Assembly (NCBI GenBank): GCA_030831475.1
Contig: JAURKY010000003.1
Location: 23,190-87,189, forward strand
Direction: 5' to 3'
Source: Burkholderiales bacterium
Lineage (GTDB): Bacteria > Pseudomonadota > Gammaproteobacteria > Burkholderiales > Methylophilaceae
Length of the DNA: 64,000 nt
Positions within the stretch are counted from its first letter, which is position 1; the number at the start of each line of letters is the position of its first letter. Shown one piece after another: positions 31,911-42,705 of the stretch. The position numbers were made by a program, and so were the translations under genes. Below the pieces are notes generated by a model, which was not told the DNA's origin, ran no database searches, and was given only the letters and a program-made list of their open reading frames with translations.

Positions 31911-31950
31911 AGTCTTATATAAGACTACCTACAAGTCTTATATAAGACTT
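31911..31950. repeat. Two copies of the 16-bp palindrome AGTCTTATATAAGACT (31911-31926, 31934-31949; second extends to 18 bp at 31933-31950) in the hppA leader
   Basis: Direct reading; centres 23 bp apart. Confidence 0.9.
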
Positions 31951-31968
31951 ATCAAAAAATGATCCGTC

Positions 31969-31996
31969 ATTATACCTATTTTTAACAGATTCTCAA
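31969..31996 (-). promoter_or_regulatory. Candidate hppA promoter: -35 TTGAGA (31996-31991), 16-nt spacer, -10 TATAAT (31974-31969)
   Basis: Read on the minus strand; palindromes would lie at about +12 to +50. Confidence 0.6.
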
Positions 31997-32015
31997 CGAA
32001 ATTTTTTTAAAAAAA

Positions 32016-32801
32016 TTAGCTGGTCAATGCCATGAAAATACCGATGGATATCAGTAAGATGGCAAACCATTTTTTAATGGTGGCATCCGGTAATTGAAGT
32101 AGCCATGTGGCTGAGAGTTTCACGAAAATAAGGCTGGGCAAGGTTAAAAAAAGAATGGCTGGTAAATAAATTAAACCTAATTGATGATTTGAAGATTCAG
32201 GGTTATTAAGATAAATCACAATGGTAGTGGTGATACCAATAATAAGACCAAAAGTAGCCGCGATACCGACAGCGCGTTTGGCCGGCACATTACGTTTCAC
32301 TAAATGCGGTACAAAAAGTGTCCCGCCACCAATACCCACCAAGCCTGAGATGATGGCAAAGATGAAACCGATACTTTGTGAAAACGGCATAGCTAATTTT
32401 GTACTGCTGGCATACTCCTTTTTTTTGGCCATGATCTGGAATGCAGCAAAAAAGGTGTAGATAATAAAAAAATATTTAATAAAATCGATCCTCAATTCCG
32501 TTAAATAAATCCCGATGAGTATGGAGCCCACGATGACACCCACAACATACTTTTTAAATATTTCACCATCGACATTATTATTTTTAATATGTGTAAGTGT
32601 GGCAGTGATACCGCTGAAGATGATGGATGCTAAAGATGTTGCAATTCCTGACAAAAGAGCTGACTCAAAAGCATACCCGTGAAAGTGAATGAGGCTGTAG
32701 GTCACAATAGGGACGATGATGAGACCACCGCCTATGCCAAATAGGCCCGCTAAGGTACCAATAAAGAATCCTGAAAAGATAAAAATCGCGATTTCAAGCA
32801 T
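32016..32801 (-). CDS. TauE/SafE family sulfite exporter-like permease
   Basis: GFFIGTLAGLFGIGGGLIIVP repeated as GLVGIGGGTLFVP; polytopic. Confidence 0.88.
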   Translation of the reverse strand: MLEIAIFIFSGFFIGTLAGLFGIGGGLIIVPIVTYSLIHFHGYAFESALLSGIATSLASIIFSGITATLTHIKNNNVDGEIFKKYVVGVIVGSILIGIYLTELRIDFIKYFFIIYTFFAAFQIMAKKKEYASSTKLAMPFSQSIGFIFAIISGLVGIGGGTLFVPHLVKRNVPAKRAVGIAATFGLIIGITTTIVIYLNNPESSNHQLGLIYLPAILFLTLPSLIFVKLSATWLLQLPDATIKKWFAILLISIGIFMALTS

Positions 32802-33216
32802 GTTTGTTGCGCGCTAACTTGGCTAAAGTTTTTTTAAGCGGGGACTTTGCAAGTTTTTTTTGCAAACGATCAAGATGGTCATGATGACCCGATGATACCT
32901 TTTTAGCATTTATTTTTTCAACTTGCTCTAAGCTTGGATCACATTTGATATTAATGTCTTGCAATTTTTGGAAATGTTTATTTTGTTTTAAAGAGGCTAT
33001 TAGTTTCGCCTTCATAAGCTTAAGTTTATTAGCCACCGTATTTTTTGAAGTTATAAGGGTGATCACATTATCCTGAAAGTCGCGAACTTTTACCGCATCT
33101 TGAAGGTCTTGAGAAAGCATCGTTTGTAGTAATTTTTTAATGGATTGAAGCTCATGGCTTTTTTGGTTGAGCTTTAAAAAAAAATCATTTTGGAATAACT
33201 TTTTTAATGGTTCCAT
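32794..33216 (-). CDS. DUF721/DciA-like protein
   Basis: Size, N-terminal pattern and position next to M23-secA. Confidence 0.6.
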   Translation of the reverse strand: MEPLKKLFQNDFFLKLNQKSHELQSIKKLLQTMLSQDLQDAVKVRDFQDNVITLITSKNTVANKLKLMKAKLIASLKQNKHFQKLQDINIKCDPSLEQVEKINAKKVSSGHHDHLDRLQKKLAKSPLKKTLAKLARNKHA

Positions 33217-33259
33217 ACTATAATGCTACCTTAATTTTTTAATCTTCATGACTTAATTA

Positions 33260-34153
33260 ATGCGAATTTACTTTTTAGGTAAAAATACCAAAAAAACAAG
33301 AAGTTTTAGTCTCAAAAGCCTTATTGCCCTCTCAATTATTTTGATTATAGGGTTATTTTATTCCGTTGAAAGATACATTGATTTTCGACTGAATCAATCT
33401 GATTTGGATGTGCTGTCTGTGGTTGATAATTCACTCGAATTAGATTCTACCGGATCTAATAAAGCTCAGTTGGATGCTTACATTCGTCAAATCAGTGAAC
33501 TTTATATGCGCCTTAATTACATTGACCAACAAACCGATCGAATTCAACAGATCATGAAAAAACAAATCGTAGGTAAAGAAAAACTTCCTACCTTAGAAAA
33601 GGACGATAAATCAAGCTCAGGAGGACCTTTTATCAACGAAGAGTTAAGACATGAAGATGTTAGTTTAGCTTTGGATAACTTGATGGCCAAAGTTGATGCC
33701 AGAGAGATTCAATACAATCAAATGGAAGCCATGATGCTTAAACAAACGGTTTTAAAATTAACACTTCCAACGCTATATCCTGTTGATGTTCCTTATCGAT
33801 CCTCAAGTTATGGTTGGCGACACGATCCTATTTTAGGTATTCGAGCTTTTCATAACGGTCTTGATTTTGGTGCTGCTCATGGCGAACCTATTAGGGCGAC
33901 TGCTGATGGACGTGTTAAAACAGTGGGAAGTGGCCCTGATTATGGCAAATTTGTTGTTATTGATCATGGTGATCGTCTTGAGACACGATATGCGCATGCA
34001 TCCAAAATTTTTGTTAAAGAGGGTGATCTTGTTCAAAGAGAGGATGTGATTGCGCTGGTGGGTAATACTGGGCGCTCTACGGGTCCTCACCTTCATTATG
34101 AAATTCGTTATAAGAATCGCTCGCTCGATCCTCGTCAATATTTAAAAAAGTAA
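33260..34153 (+). CDS. M23-family (LytM-like) metallopeptidase, membrane anchored
   Basis: YGWRHDPILG, FHNGLDFGA, GNTGRSTGPHLHYEIR. Confidence 0.93.
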   Translation: MRIYFLGKNTKKTRSFSLKSLIALSIILIIGLFYSVERYIDFRLNQSDLDVLSVVDNSLELDSTGSNKAQLDAYIRQISELYMRLNYIDQQTDRIQQIMKKQIVGKEKLPTLEKDDKSSSGGPFINEELRHEDVSLALDNLMAKVDAREIQYNQMEAMMLKQTVLKLTLPTLYPVDVPYRSSSYGWRHDPILGIRAFHNGLDFGAAHGEPIRATADGRVKTVGSGPDYGKFVVIDHGDRLETRYAHASKIFVKEGDLVQREDVIALVGNTGRSTGPHLHYEIRYKNRSLDPRQYLKK

Positions 34154-34156
34154 GTT

Positions 34157-36844
34157 ATGTTTAGAAAAATACTCACAAGCCTTTTTGGCAGCCGTAATGA
34201 TAAATTATTGAAAGAATATGCTAAGCAAGTCGAGCTGATTAATGCATTAGAACCTGATATTCAAAAACTCAAAGATGCTGACTTTAAGAAAAAAACAATA
34301 GAGTTAAAAAAACATGTTGCAGAGGGAGCCAAACTCGATGACTTATTAGTTGAAGCTTTTGCTATGGTGCGTGAAGCCAGCGTTAGAACATTGGGACTAC
34401 GCCATTATGATGAGCAGCTCATTGGTGGGATAGCTTTGCATCAAGGCAAAATTGCAGAGATGAAAACAGGTGAGGGTAAAACCTTGGTGGCTACCCTTGC
34501 TATCTATCTTAACGCACTCGCAGGCAAAGGCACTCATGTTGTGACCGTGAATGATTACCTTGCCAAACGAGATTCTGAGTGGATGGGTAAAATCTATGAA
34601 TTCTTAGGCTTGACCGTTGGGGTTAATTTATCGCGCATGCCCGGCGATCAAAAAAAACAGGCGTACCTTGCTGATGTGACTTATGGTACCAATAATGAAT
34701 TTGGCTTTGATTACCTTCGCGATAATATGGTTTACACCAAGGAGGACCGCGTTCAAAGACCTCTGACATTTGCTGTTGTCGATGAGGTTGACTCAATTCT
34801 GATTGATGAGGCCAGAACTCCTCTGATTATTTCAGGACCCTCTGAACAAACCACTGATCTTTACAAAGATATTGATAAACTCATTCCTAAACTTGTTAAG
34901 CAAGACAAAGAAGACGGCGAAGGTGATTTTTGGATTGATGAAAAAGCTCACCAAGCTATTTTGTCCGAAAAAGGTCATGAAAAGGTGGAAGACATTTTAT
35001 CCAAGGCAGGGATGCTAGCTAAAGATACCAGTTTATATGATCCGTCGAATATCAGCTTGTTGCACCATGTTAATTCAGCCCTCAAAGCCCATCATCTCTT
35101 CATTCGTGATAAAGATTATGTGGTTAAAGATGGATCCATCACCATCGTGGATGAATTTACTGGACGTCTTATGCCTGGGCGAAGATGGTCAGATGGTCTG
35201 CATCAGGCAGTTGAGGCTAAAGAGGGCGTTGCGATCCAAAAAGAAAATCAAATCATGGCTGGCATCACATTCCAAAATTATTTTAGGATGTATGACAAAT
35301 TATCAGGTATGACCGGTACTGCTGAAACGGAAGCGCAAGAATTGGCTCAGATTTACAGCTTAGAGGTGGTCATGATTCCTCCCCATAAACCGACTGTTCG
35401 AAAAGATAATATTGATAAAATTTATCGTACCTCTGAGGAGCGCTATGAGGCGGTATTGGCAGATATCAAAGATTGCCAAAAAAGAGGCCAGCCTGTTTTA
35501 GTTGGTACGACATCCATTGAGAGTTCGGAGCTTTTATCTAAACGACTCACGCAAGCAAAACTTAAACATCAAGTGCTGAATGCTAAACAACATGAGAAAG
35601 AAGCACATATCATCGCCCAAGCTGGACAAAAAGGTGTGATTACGATTGCGACTAACATGGCAGGTCGTGGTACCGATATTGTTTTGGGAGGAAATATTGA
35701 GGCTGATTTAGATGCTTTAGACTCTAAAAACATTGATAAATCAAAAAAACAAAAACAAATGAAAGAGCTTAAAGACAGTTGGCAAAAAAATCATGATGAG
35801 GTGGTTAAAGCAGGCGGCCTTCATATCTTTGGCACCGAGCGTCATGAATCTAGGCGTATTGACAATCAATTAAGAGGTCGATCAGGCAGGCAAGGTGACC
35901 CAGGTTCAAGTTCTTTTTATCTCTCCCTTGAAGATCCTCTCTTAAGAATTTTTGGATCTGACCGTGTTGCATCGATTATGGAAAAATTAGATATGCCGGC
36001 TGGGGAACCCATTCAACATCCATGGGTTAATCGTTCCATTGAAGGAGCTCAGAGAAAAGTTGAAGGAAGAAACTTTGATATACGTAAACAGCTCCTTGAA
36101 TTTGATGATGTGCCTAATCAACAAAGACGAGTGATATATGAGCAACGCAACGATATTTTAAATAGTGATGATTTAGAAGAGACGGTGAACGGCATCGTTA
36201 ATGACGTGCTAGAGCAAACGGTATATGAGTACATGCCGCCAGAGAGTGTGGAGGAGATGTGGGATGTGCCCTCGCTTGAGAAGAGGATGTTAGCTGATTA
36301 TGGTTTGAAAGTAGACATTAAAGCCATGTTAAAAAAAGATCCGAACTTACCTATCGAAGAGATCATTAAATCCATTCAAGTGAATGCACTTAAACAATAT
36401 CGACAAAAAGAAAAAGTGGCCGGTAAAGAGGCGCTGCATCATTTTGAACGCTCCATCATGCTGCAAATTTTTGATCATCACTGGCGCTCGCATTTATCTG
36501 CACAGGATCAATTAAGGCAGGGTATCGGCCTTCGTGCTTACGGACAGAAAGATCCTAAACAAGAATTTAAAAAAGAGTCTTTCACCCTTTTTGAGCAGCT
36601 TTTAGAAACGATTAAATTTGAGATTACTAGGGTCTTAATGCTTGTGGTGGTAAAAGATGAAAAGGAAGCCAAACGTATCGATGAGCAGAATCAAGCCTCT
36701 GTGGATGCTGCCAAATCAAATCGTGAAACTTCCAGCCAAGCTGTAAATAAAACCTCTACTGGTCAAACCAAGGTTGGAAGAAATGATCCTTGTCCTTGTG
36801 GAAGTGGTAAAAAATATAAGCATTGTCACGGAGCATTAGTTTAA
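34157..36844 (+). CDS. secA: Preprotein translocase ATPase SecA
   Basis: [32 protein letters not shown]-terminal [14 protein letters not shown]. Confidence 0.98.
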   Translation: MFRKILTSLFGSRNDKLLKEYAKQVELINALEPDIQKLKDADFKKKTIELKKHVAEGAKLDDLLVEAFAMVREASVRTLGLRHYDEQLIGGIALHQGKIAEMKTGEGKTLVATLAIYLNALAGKGTHVVTVNDYLAKRDSEWMGKIYEFLGLTVGVNLSRMPGDQKKQAYLADVTYGTNNEFGFDYLRDNMVYTKEDRVQRPLTFAVVDEVDSILIDEARTPLIISGPSEQTTDLYKDIDKLIPKLVKQDKEDGEGDFWIDEKAHQAILSEKGHEKVEDILSKAGMLAKDTSLYDPSNISLLHHVNSALKAHHLFIRDKDYVVKDGSITIVDEFTGRLMPGRRWSDGLHQAVEAKEGVAIQKENQIMAGITFQNYFRMYDKLSGMTGTAETEAQELAQIYSLEVVMIPPHKPTVRKDNIDKIYRTSEERYEAVLADIKDCQKRGQPVLVGTTSIESSELLSKRLTQAKLKHQVLNAKQHEKEAHIIAQAGQKGVITIATNMAGRGTDIVLGGNIEADLDALDSKNIDKSKKQKQMKELKDSWQKNHDEVVKAGGLHIFGTERHESRRIDNQLRGRSGRQGDPGSSSFYLSLEDPLLRIFGSDRVASIMEKLDMPAGEPIQHPWVNRSIEGAQRKVEGRNFDIRKQLLEFDDVPNQQRRVIYEQRNDILNSDDLEETVNGIVNDVLEQTVYEYMPPESVEEMWDVPSLEKRMLADYGLKVDIKAMLKKDPNLPIEEIIKSIQVNALKQYRQKEKVAGKEALHHFERSIMLQIFDHHWRSHLSAQDQLRQGIGLRAYGQKDPKQEFKKESFTLFEQLLETIKFEITRVLMLVVVKDEKEAKRIDEQNQASVDAAKSNRETSSQAVNKTSTGQTKVGRNDPCPCGSGKKYKHCHGALV

Positions 36845-37032
36845 TGAGTGTGATTGATGAAAAAAAAGATATTGATTCACCTTGTGTAGGCGTATGTCAA
36901 TATAACGACGAAGAGGTATGCCAAGGTTGTTTTCGAACTTCAGATGAAATCACGGCTTGGTTTGATATGACGAATGAAGAAAAATCTCAAGTTATCCAGC
37001 TTATTCCTTCACGTATGGAAGAGCTTTTTTAA
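36844..37032 (+). CDS. DUF1289 family protein
   Basis: SPCVGVCQYNDEEVCQGCFRTSDEITAW cysteine pattern. Confidence 0.85.
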   Translation: MSVIDEKKDIDSPCVGVCQYNDEEVCQGCFRTSDEITAWFDMTNEEKSQVIQLIPSRMEELF

Positions 37033-37658
37033 CGCTTTCCTTTAAACTCACATAAATCATAAATACAGCATGTTTGGCATTCAGGCTTGATCGCTTTACA
37101 GGTATAGCGACCATGAAGAATGAGAAGATGATGTGCATCAGCTAGATACTCTTTGGGGGTGAGTTTGGTTAATTTTTTTTCAACCTCAAGGGGCGTTTTG
37201 CCCTTAGCGAGGTTAATGCGATTACCAAGCCTAAATATATGGGTATCAACCGCAATAACAGGTTCCTTAAATAAGGTATTTAAAATTACATTCGCTGTTT
37301 TTCTACCCACACCCGGTAATGACTCTAGAGCTTTTCGATTATTAGGTACTTCACCCTTATAATCCTGATTTAAAATAGCACTGGTCTTTAGAATATGTTT
37401 TGTTTTGTTTTTATATAAACCAATGGTCTTAATAATGTCCTCTGTAGCTTCTAAGGTAAGCTTACTCAGTGCATTGGCATTAGGAGCGATGGCAAATAAT
37501 TTTTGGGTGACTTTATTGACGGCAATATCGGTTGTTTGAGCAGATAAAATAACAGCAATGAGAAGTTGAAAATCAGATTGATAAATGAGCTCAGTGCTAG
37601 GATTGGGGGTATTTTTTTTTAACAAAGAAAAAATAAATGCCCTTTTTTCCGCATTCAT
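37029..37658 (-). CDS. nth: Endonuclease III
   Basis: LLIAVILSAQTTD, LPGVGRKTANVIL, C-terminal 4Fe-4S cysteines; follows rnfE. Confidence 0.95.
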   Translation of the reverse strand: MNAEKRAFIFSLLKKNTPNPSTELIYQSDFQLLIAVILSAQTTDIAVNKVTQKLFAIAPNANALSKLTLEATEDIIKTIGLYKNKTKHILKTSAILNQDYKGEVPNNRKALESLPGVGRKTANVILNTLFKEPVIAVDTHIFRLGNRINLAKGKTPLEVEKKLTKLTPKEYLADAHHLLILHGRYTCKAIKPECQTCCIYDLCEFKGKR

Positions 37659-37661
37659 AAT

Positions 37662-38288
37662 TTATTTTTTTTGATCAATCCAATTGGTTAATGCAATCAA
37701 TAACGCAAGCCCTAAAAAAGCACCTGGCGGCAAGACAGCTAACAAAAAACCCTCATAATTGGAAAAAAATTCAAGACTCAAATCTTTGTAGTTTTGTCCA
37801 AAAATAAGATCAAGCCCTGAAAAGAGCGTACCTTTGCCTAAAAACTCTCTCATTCCTCCCAATAAAACCAACACGAAACATAGTCCAATACCCATGAATA
37901 AACCATCGTAAAAGGATGGTAGGATCGGATTCTTTGATGCAAAAGATTCCACGCGCGCTAAAACAATACAGTTAGTAACAATCAGAGGAATAAAGATACC
38001 CAGGGCTTTGTAAAGTGGTTCTGCATATGCATGAATTGCAAGATCGATGACAGTGACGGAGGCTGCAATGACTAAAATAAAAATAGGCACCCTGATTTCG
38101 TCAGGTATGAATCGCCTGATGGGCGATATGGATGCATTGGCAACTATCATCACAATAACCGTTGCAAGACCTAAACTTAGACCATTCACAACAGTGGTTG
38201 TGACCGCTAAGGTTGGACACAAGCCTAATAATTGAATGACCCCAGGGTTTTGTTTCCATAAACCATCGATGACTGCTTTTTTAAACAT
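37662..38288 (-). CDS. rnfE: Rnf/Rsx electron transport complex subunit E
   Basis: LWKQNPGVIQLLGLCPTLAVT; rnfABCDGE order. Confidence 0.93.
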   Translation of the reverse strand: MFKKAVIDGLWKQNPGVIQLLGLCPTLAVTTTVVNGLSLGLATVIVMIVANASISPIRRFIPDEIRVPIFILVIAASVTVIDLAIHAYAEPLYKALGIFIPLIVTNCIVLARVESFASKNPILPSFYDGLFMGIGLCFVLVLLGGMREFLGKGTLFSGLDLIFGQNYKDLSLEFFSNYEGFLLAVLPPGAFLGLALLIALTNWIDQKK

Positions 38289-38916
38289 TATTAAATCCCA
38301 GTTTATTTTTATTAGATTCAAAAAATAAAAGTGTATTTTTTAACGCTTTTATAACTGCTCTGGGAGTGATGGTGGCCCCAGAAATATAATCAAAATCGCC
38401 ATTATCTTTTTTGACTGCCCATAATTTTTCAGAGGGATTTCCCAATGACGTTTCTTTAAAGATATCAATCCATGGATTTTTTTCAATATCAATATAATCA
38501 CCTAAGCCAGGCGTTTCTTGATGTTTGATCACTCTCGTTGTTATGATTTCACTTTGTTTATTGATTGCCACCAATAAAAAAATGTCTCCTGAGTAACCAT
38601 CAGGGGCTCTTGTTTCTAAAATGATTGCATTTAGCTCATCACCATTTTTGACTCGATAAGCTTTACTTGATTTTTTATTGCCAAGAAGTACATTAGGTTT
38701 AATTTCAAAAAAGTCTTGCTCGACATCATTATCATGCTCAACGCTCTCGATTAAACTTAATAACATCCTTTTTTTTGCTTCTGCTTCACTTTTTAGAATT
38801 ACTGGATTGGTTTTTTCATAGAAAACCCCTAGGACTAATGCAAAGACTAGTCCAAAAATCAGCATTACTAAAATTGTTTGAAATATGATTTTTTGATTAT
38901 GAAAAAAATTAGTCAT
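38281..38916 (-). CDS. rnfG: Rnf/Rsx complex subunit G (FMN-binding)
   Basis: ETPGLGDYI, DYISGATITPRAVIKA (FMN attachment SGAT). Confidence 0.93.
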   Translation of the reverse strand: MTNFFHNQKIIFQTILVMLIFGLVFALVLGVFYEKTNPVILKSEAEAKKRMLLSLIESVEHDNDVEQDFFEIKPNVLLGNKKSSKAYRVKNGDELNAIILETRAPDGYSGDIFLLVAINKQSEIITTRVIKHQETPGLGDYIDIEKNPWIDIFKETSLGNPSEKLWAVKKDNGDFDYISGATITPRAVIKALKNTLLFFESNKNKLGFNNV

Positions 38917-39898
38917 GACCAAATACCTTTGGCTGGCTTAGTTTATCTATAAGAGGCACACATATGTTCATAAAGATCACAGCAAAAGCGATACCCTCTG
39001 GGTAGCCTCCAAAAATACGAATTAAATAAACGAGCATTGCAACCATGAATGCAAAAAATATTTTTCCTTTCGGTGTTGTTGGCCCGCTTACAGGATCGGT
39101 AATAATAAAGAATGCCGCTAAAAATGTACCACCATTGAGAAGATGATAATAGAAGGGTGCAAAGTTATTTGGATTGGCTAAACTAAATAAAGATGCAACT
39201 AAAAATAGTGTTAAAAGGTAAGTTAGTGGAAGATGCCAGGTAATAATTTTTTTATAAATCAAAAATATACCTCCTAATAGGTAGGCAATACCCACCCAAA
39301 TTAAGGGGTTAGCTTTAATGATGGGCTCAGCTAAAACTTGATCAATATTTTTATTTAATAGTAGTTCAGTTTTAAGATAATCAAGGGGTGTTGCAGAAGC
39401 GATTGCATCATAGTTGCTAATGCCAAAGAAAAATAGTTTAAGCTCTTCTCCAAAGCTTACAGATGCATAGGCTGATGGCCATTTGGTCATAATGGCTGGA
39501 AAACTTATCAATAAAATGGCATAGCCAACCATAGCCGGGTTAAATAAATTCGAACCAAGCCCTCCATAAAAATGTTTTGCAAAGATAATAGAAAAAAGCG
39601 AACCTACAACGATGATCCACCAAGGTGCAATTGATGGAATGGATACTGCTAACAGCCATGCAGTGACGATAGCACTATAATCGGTGAGAAAAGGTTTAAC
39701 AGGATAATTTCTGGCTTTTAGAATTAAATATTCTGCAATGAGGACTGTGATGGTTGCAGTTATGATATTAAATAAAATGCCATAACCAAATAAAAAACAA
39801 TGGACCAATATACCTGGTATTAGAGCTACCAAAACTAAAAACATGATATAGGATACGGATGTTGTATCTTGAACAAAGGGGGATTGATTACTGATCAT
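38909..39898 (-). CDS. rnfD: Rnf/Rsx complex subunit D
   Basis: LFNPAMVGYAILLISFP, FFIITDPVSGPTTPKGK. Confidence 0.94.
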   Translation of the reverse strand: MISNQSPFVQDTTSVSYIMFLVLVALIPGILVHCFLFGYGILFNIITATITVLIAEYLILKARNYPVKPFLTDYSAIVTAWLLAVSIPSIAPWWIIVVGSLFSIIFAKHFYGGLGSNLFNPAMVGYAILLISFPAIMTKWPSAYASVSFGEELKLFFFGISNYDAIASATPLDYLKTELLLNKNIDQVLAEPIIKANPLIWVGIAYLLGGIFLIYKKIITWHLPLTYLLTLFLVASLFSLANPNNFAPFYYHLLNGGTFLAAFFIITDPVSGPTTPKGKIFFAFMVAMLVYLIRIFGGYPEGIAFAVIFMNICVPLIDKLSQPKVFGHD

Positions 39899-41430
39899 AG
39901 GCTGTTATCACCTTCTTTATTGACTCGTGCCATAGCCTCTTGAATCGCTTTTCTTTTTTCTTCAACTAATTTAGATTTTTCATCTGATGAAGTTTGAGCT
40001 CGTCTTTGCGCGTTTCTCTCAGCCCTCTCTATTTTTTCACGCTCTAGTCTGGATAATCTAAATTCATTTCTTTCTCGTGCGATATTTGCTTCCTCTTGAT
40101 GCTGTCTTTCTTCGATGATTTCACTTTTTGCAAAACGGTAATATTGCACTAAGGGAATATTGCTTGGACAGACATACGAACAACATCCACATTCGATACA
40201 ATCAAAAAGATTATATTCCTCCACTTTATCAAGTTGTTTGGACTTACTAAACCAATAAAGCTCTTGCGGTTGTAACTCAACAGGGCATGCCTCGGCACAT
40301 CGTGCGCACCTTATACAGGGAAGCACAGGAGCATCATTTTTTAACATTTCAGTCTCTGCACTGATAATGCAATTCATTGCTTTGGTGACTGGAACTTGAA
40401 TTGATGGAAGTGCGAAGCCCATCATGGGGCCACCCATGATAAAGGTCTGATTGTTTATTTTTTGCCCACCAGCATCAGTAATGATCTCTTCTAATGGTGT
40501 ACCAAATAGAACTTCGTAATTTCTTGGTTTTTTGATATTGCCAGTGATTGTAATAATCCTAGAAAGCGAAGGCTCACCAAATTCGAGGAAACGATATATC
40601 GCAACAATAGTTGCTACATTAAACATTTGAATGCCTAATTCACTTGACCTTGTATTTTTAGGAATCTTAATACCCTTCGTAAGGTAAATTAATCTCTTTG
40701 CATCACCGCTAGGATAGATGGTGGGGACTATTTTTAAACTGATATTTTTTTCATTTATTATTGCTTTTTTTATTTTTTCTATGGCATCAAGTTTATTATC
40801 CTCAATTGAGATAATACTTTCTTCAAATTCAAGAAAATCATGCAGTAAATTTATACCTTTGATGAGCTCGTCGATTCTTTCACGCATCAACATATCATCG
40901 CAAGTTATATAAGGCTCGCACTCTGCAGCGTTAATGATTAATGTTGTTAATTTAGCGCCATGATCTTTTTTTGTTAATTTAAGGTGACTTGGAAACGTCG
41001 CTCCTCCAAGCCCAACAATTCCTGATGAAATAAGTAATTCAACTGTTTTTTGATAACCTATTTTTTTCCAATCAATGGGTTTTTTATCAACCCATGTATC
41101 TTTACCATCTGTTATGATCACAACACAAAAATCAGGCAAACCGGAGGGGTGGGGAATAGGTAATTTTTCAATAGATTCTATATAGCCAGAGGTTGGTGCA
41201 TGAATTGCAGCGGAGACATTTCCATCTGCATTAGCTATTAGCTGACCTTTTAGAACATAATCACCAATATTGACATTTATTTTTGCAAGCCTACCGATGT
41301 GTTGCCTAAGCGGCAAGATTATTTTTTTAGGAATACCAAATTTCTTAATTGTTTCGGCTGTAGAAATCGCTTTATGAGTTTCTGCCTGAATACCACCATT
41401 AAACTTAAAAATATTTTCAAAAAGTTTCAA
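39895..41430 (-). CDS. rnfC: Rnf/Rsx complex subunit C
   Basis: [26 protein letters not shown], two CxxCxxCxxxCP clusters. Confidence 0.95.
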   Translation of the reverse strand: MKLFENIFKFNGGIQAETHKAISTAETIKKFGIPKKIILPLRQHIGRLAKINVNIGDYVLKGQLIANADGNVSAAIHAPTSGYIESIEKLPIPHPSGLPDFCVVIITDGKDTWVDKKPIDWKKIGYQKTVELLISSGIVGLGGATFPSHLKLTKKDHGAKLTTLIINAAECEPYITCDDMLMRERIDELIKGINLLHDFLEFEESIISIEDNKLDAIEKIKKAIINEKNISLKIVPTIYPSGDAKRLIYLTKGIKIPKNTRSSELGIQMFNVATIVAIYRFLEFGEPSLSRIITITGNIKKPRNYEVLFGTPLEEIITDAGGQKINNQTFIMGGPMMGFALPSIQVPVTKAMNCIISAETEMLKNDAPVLPCIRCARCAEACPVELQPQELYWFSKSKQLDKVEEYNLFDCIECGCCSYVCPSNIPLVQYYRFAKSEIIEERQHQEEANIARERNEFRLSRLEREKIERAERNAQRRAQTSSDEKSKLVEEKRKAIQEAMARVNKEGDNSL

Positions 41431-41990
41431 GGAGTAGCCCTTTCATCAACTCTTAATTTATGAACAGGATATTTCCATTTCCAGTTTTCTGTTGTTTCTT
41501 TGATTGGAACCATATCAATACAATCAACAGGACAAGGAGGAAGACATAATTCGCAACCAGTACATTCTTTTTCAATGATGGTATGCATATGTTTGGCAGA
41601 CCCTAAAATGGCATCCACTGGACAAGCTTGAATGCATAGGGTACAACCAATACATGTTTTTTCATCAATAATAGCCACTGATTTAGGTTTAGGCACTCCA
41701 TGTTCCTCGTTAAGCGGTTTGTAATCAACACCTAACAAGTCAGCCAATTTATGAATGCCATCATCACCACCAGGAGGGCATTGATTAATATCAGCCTCAC
41801 CACTAGCAATTGCCGTAGCATAGGGTTTGCAACCTGGGTAGCCACATTGGCCACATTGGGTCTGAGGAAGAATGGAATCAATTTTTTCAATAATTGGATC
41901 ACCATCAACTTTGAATTTAATAGCTGAAATACCTAATGCAACGCCAATAATGAGTGATAAAAAAATAATGACACCGATGGTAATTAGCAT
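41427..41990 (-). CDS. rnfB: Rnf/Rsx complex subunit B
   Basis: [18 protein letters not shown] and two 4Fe-4S ferredoxin motifs. Confidence 0.95.
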   Translation of the reverse strand: MLITIGVIIFLSLIIGVALGISAIKFKVDGDPIIEKIDSILPQTQCGQCGYPGCKPYATAIASGEADINQCPPGGDDGIHKLADLLGVDYKPLNEEHGVPKPKSVAIIDEKTCIGCTLCIQACPVDAILGSAKHMHTIIEKECTGCELCLPPCPVDCIDMVPIKETTENWKWKYPVHKLRVDERATP

Positions 41991-42571
41991 TATCGATCTA
42001 ACCCCACAAATCCCATAAAGGCTAAACTCATAATCGCTGCAGTAGTCATTGCAATTGCCGAGCCTTTAAAGGGTCTTGGAATATCGGCTCCCTCAAGGCG
42101 CTCCCTGGTGGATGCAAAAAGAATTAATACCAACGAAAAGCCAAGGGCTCCACCAAAGCCAAAAAAGGCTGATTCAATTAATGTGTGACTTGCCTGTGCA
42201 TTTAGCAAAGGAATACCTAAAACGGCACAGTTGGTAGTGATTAGAGGAAGAAAAATACCAAGCATTTTATATAAGAATGGAAAATGTTTCTCCATAAGCA
42301 TTTCTGTGAATTGAACAACCGCAGCAATTACAACAATAAAAGTGATTGTTCTTAGATAAATAAGGTCGTTAGGTTCAAGTAAATAATGATTAATTGCCCA
42401 GCTGGTCATTGATCCAATGGTAAGCACGAACGCTGTTGCTGCTGACATACTTATGGAGGTCTCTAGTTTTTTTGATACACCCATAAATGGACATAATCCT
42501 AAGATTTTTGTTAAAACAATATTGTTAACTAAAACAGTACTTAAAATTATGAGTAAATAATTATTAATCAT
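41990..42571 (-). CDS. rnfA: Rnf/Rsx complex subunit A
   Basis: [26 protein letters not shown]. Confidence 0.95.
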   Translation of the reverse strand: MINNYLLIILSTVLVNNIVLTKILGLCPFMGVSKKLETSISMSAATAFVLTIGSMTSWAINHYLLEPNDLIYLRTITFIVVIAAVVQFTEMLMEKHFPFLYKMLGIFLPLITTNCAVLGIPLLNAQASHTLIESAFFGFGGALGFSLVLILFASTRERLEGADIPRPFKGSAIAMTTAAIMSLAFMGFVGLDR

Positions 42572-42575
42572 CTGA

Positions 42576-42593
42576 ATAAATTATAATTTATTT
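42576..42593 (-). promoter_or_regulatory. AAATAAATTATAATTTAT element (palindromic core, contains TATAAT) directly upstream of rnfA
   Basis: Identical 18-mer also directly upstream of ohrR. Confidence 0.6.
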
Positions 42594-42705
42594 AAGCCTC
42601 TTAAGCTTCAATATGGTCTAAAAATGATGCATAATATAACAAAATTTATATATAAATAAAAAGAATATTAAATTATTTTAATATAATTATTAATTATAAA
42701 GGATC

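Noticed and set aside
37662-42571. rnf cluster as a novel electron-transfer system
   Set aside because: Gene order rnfABCDGE-nth matches the well-known rsx/rnf arrangement; only its promoter element is notable.
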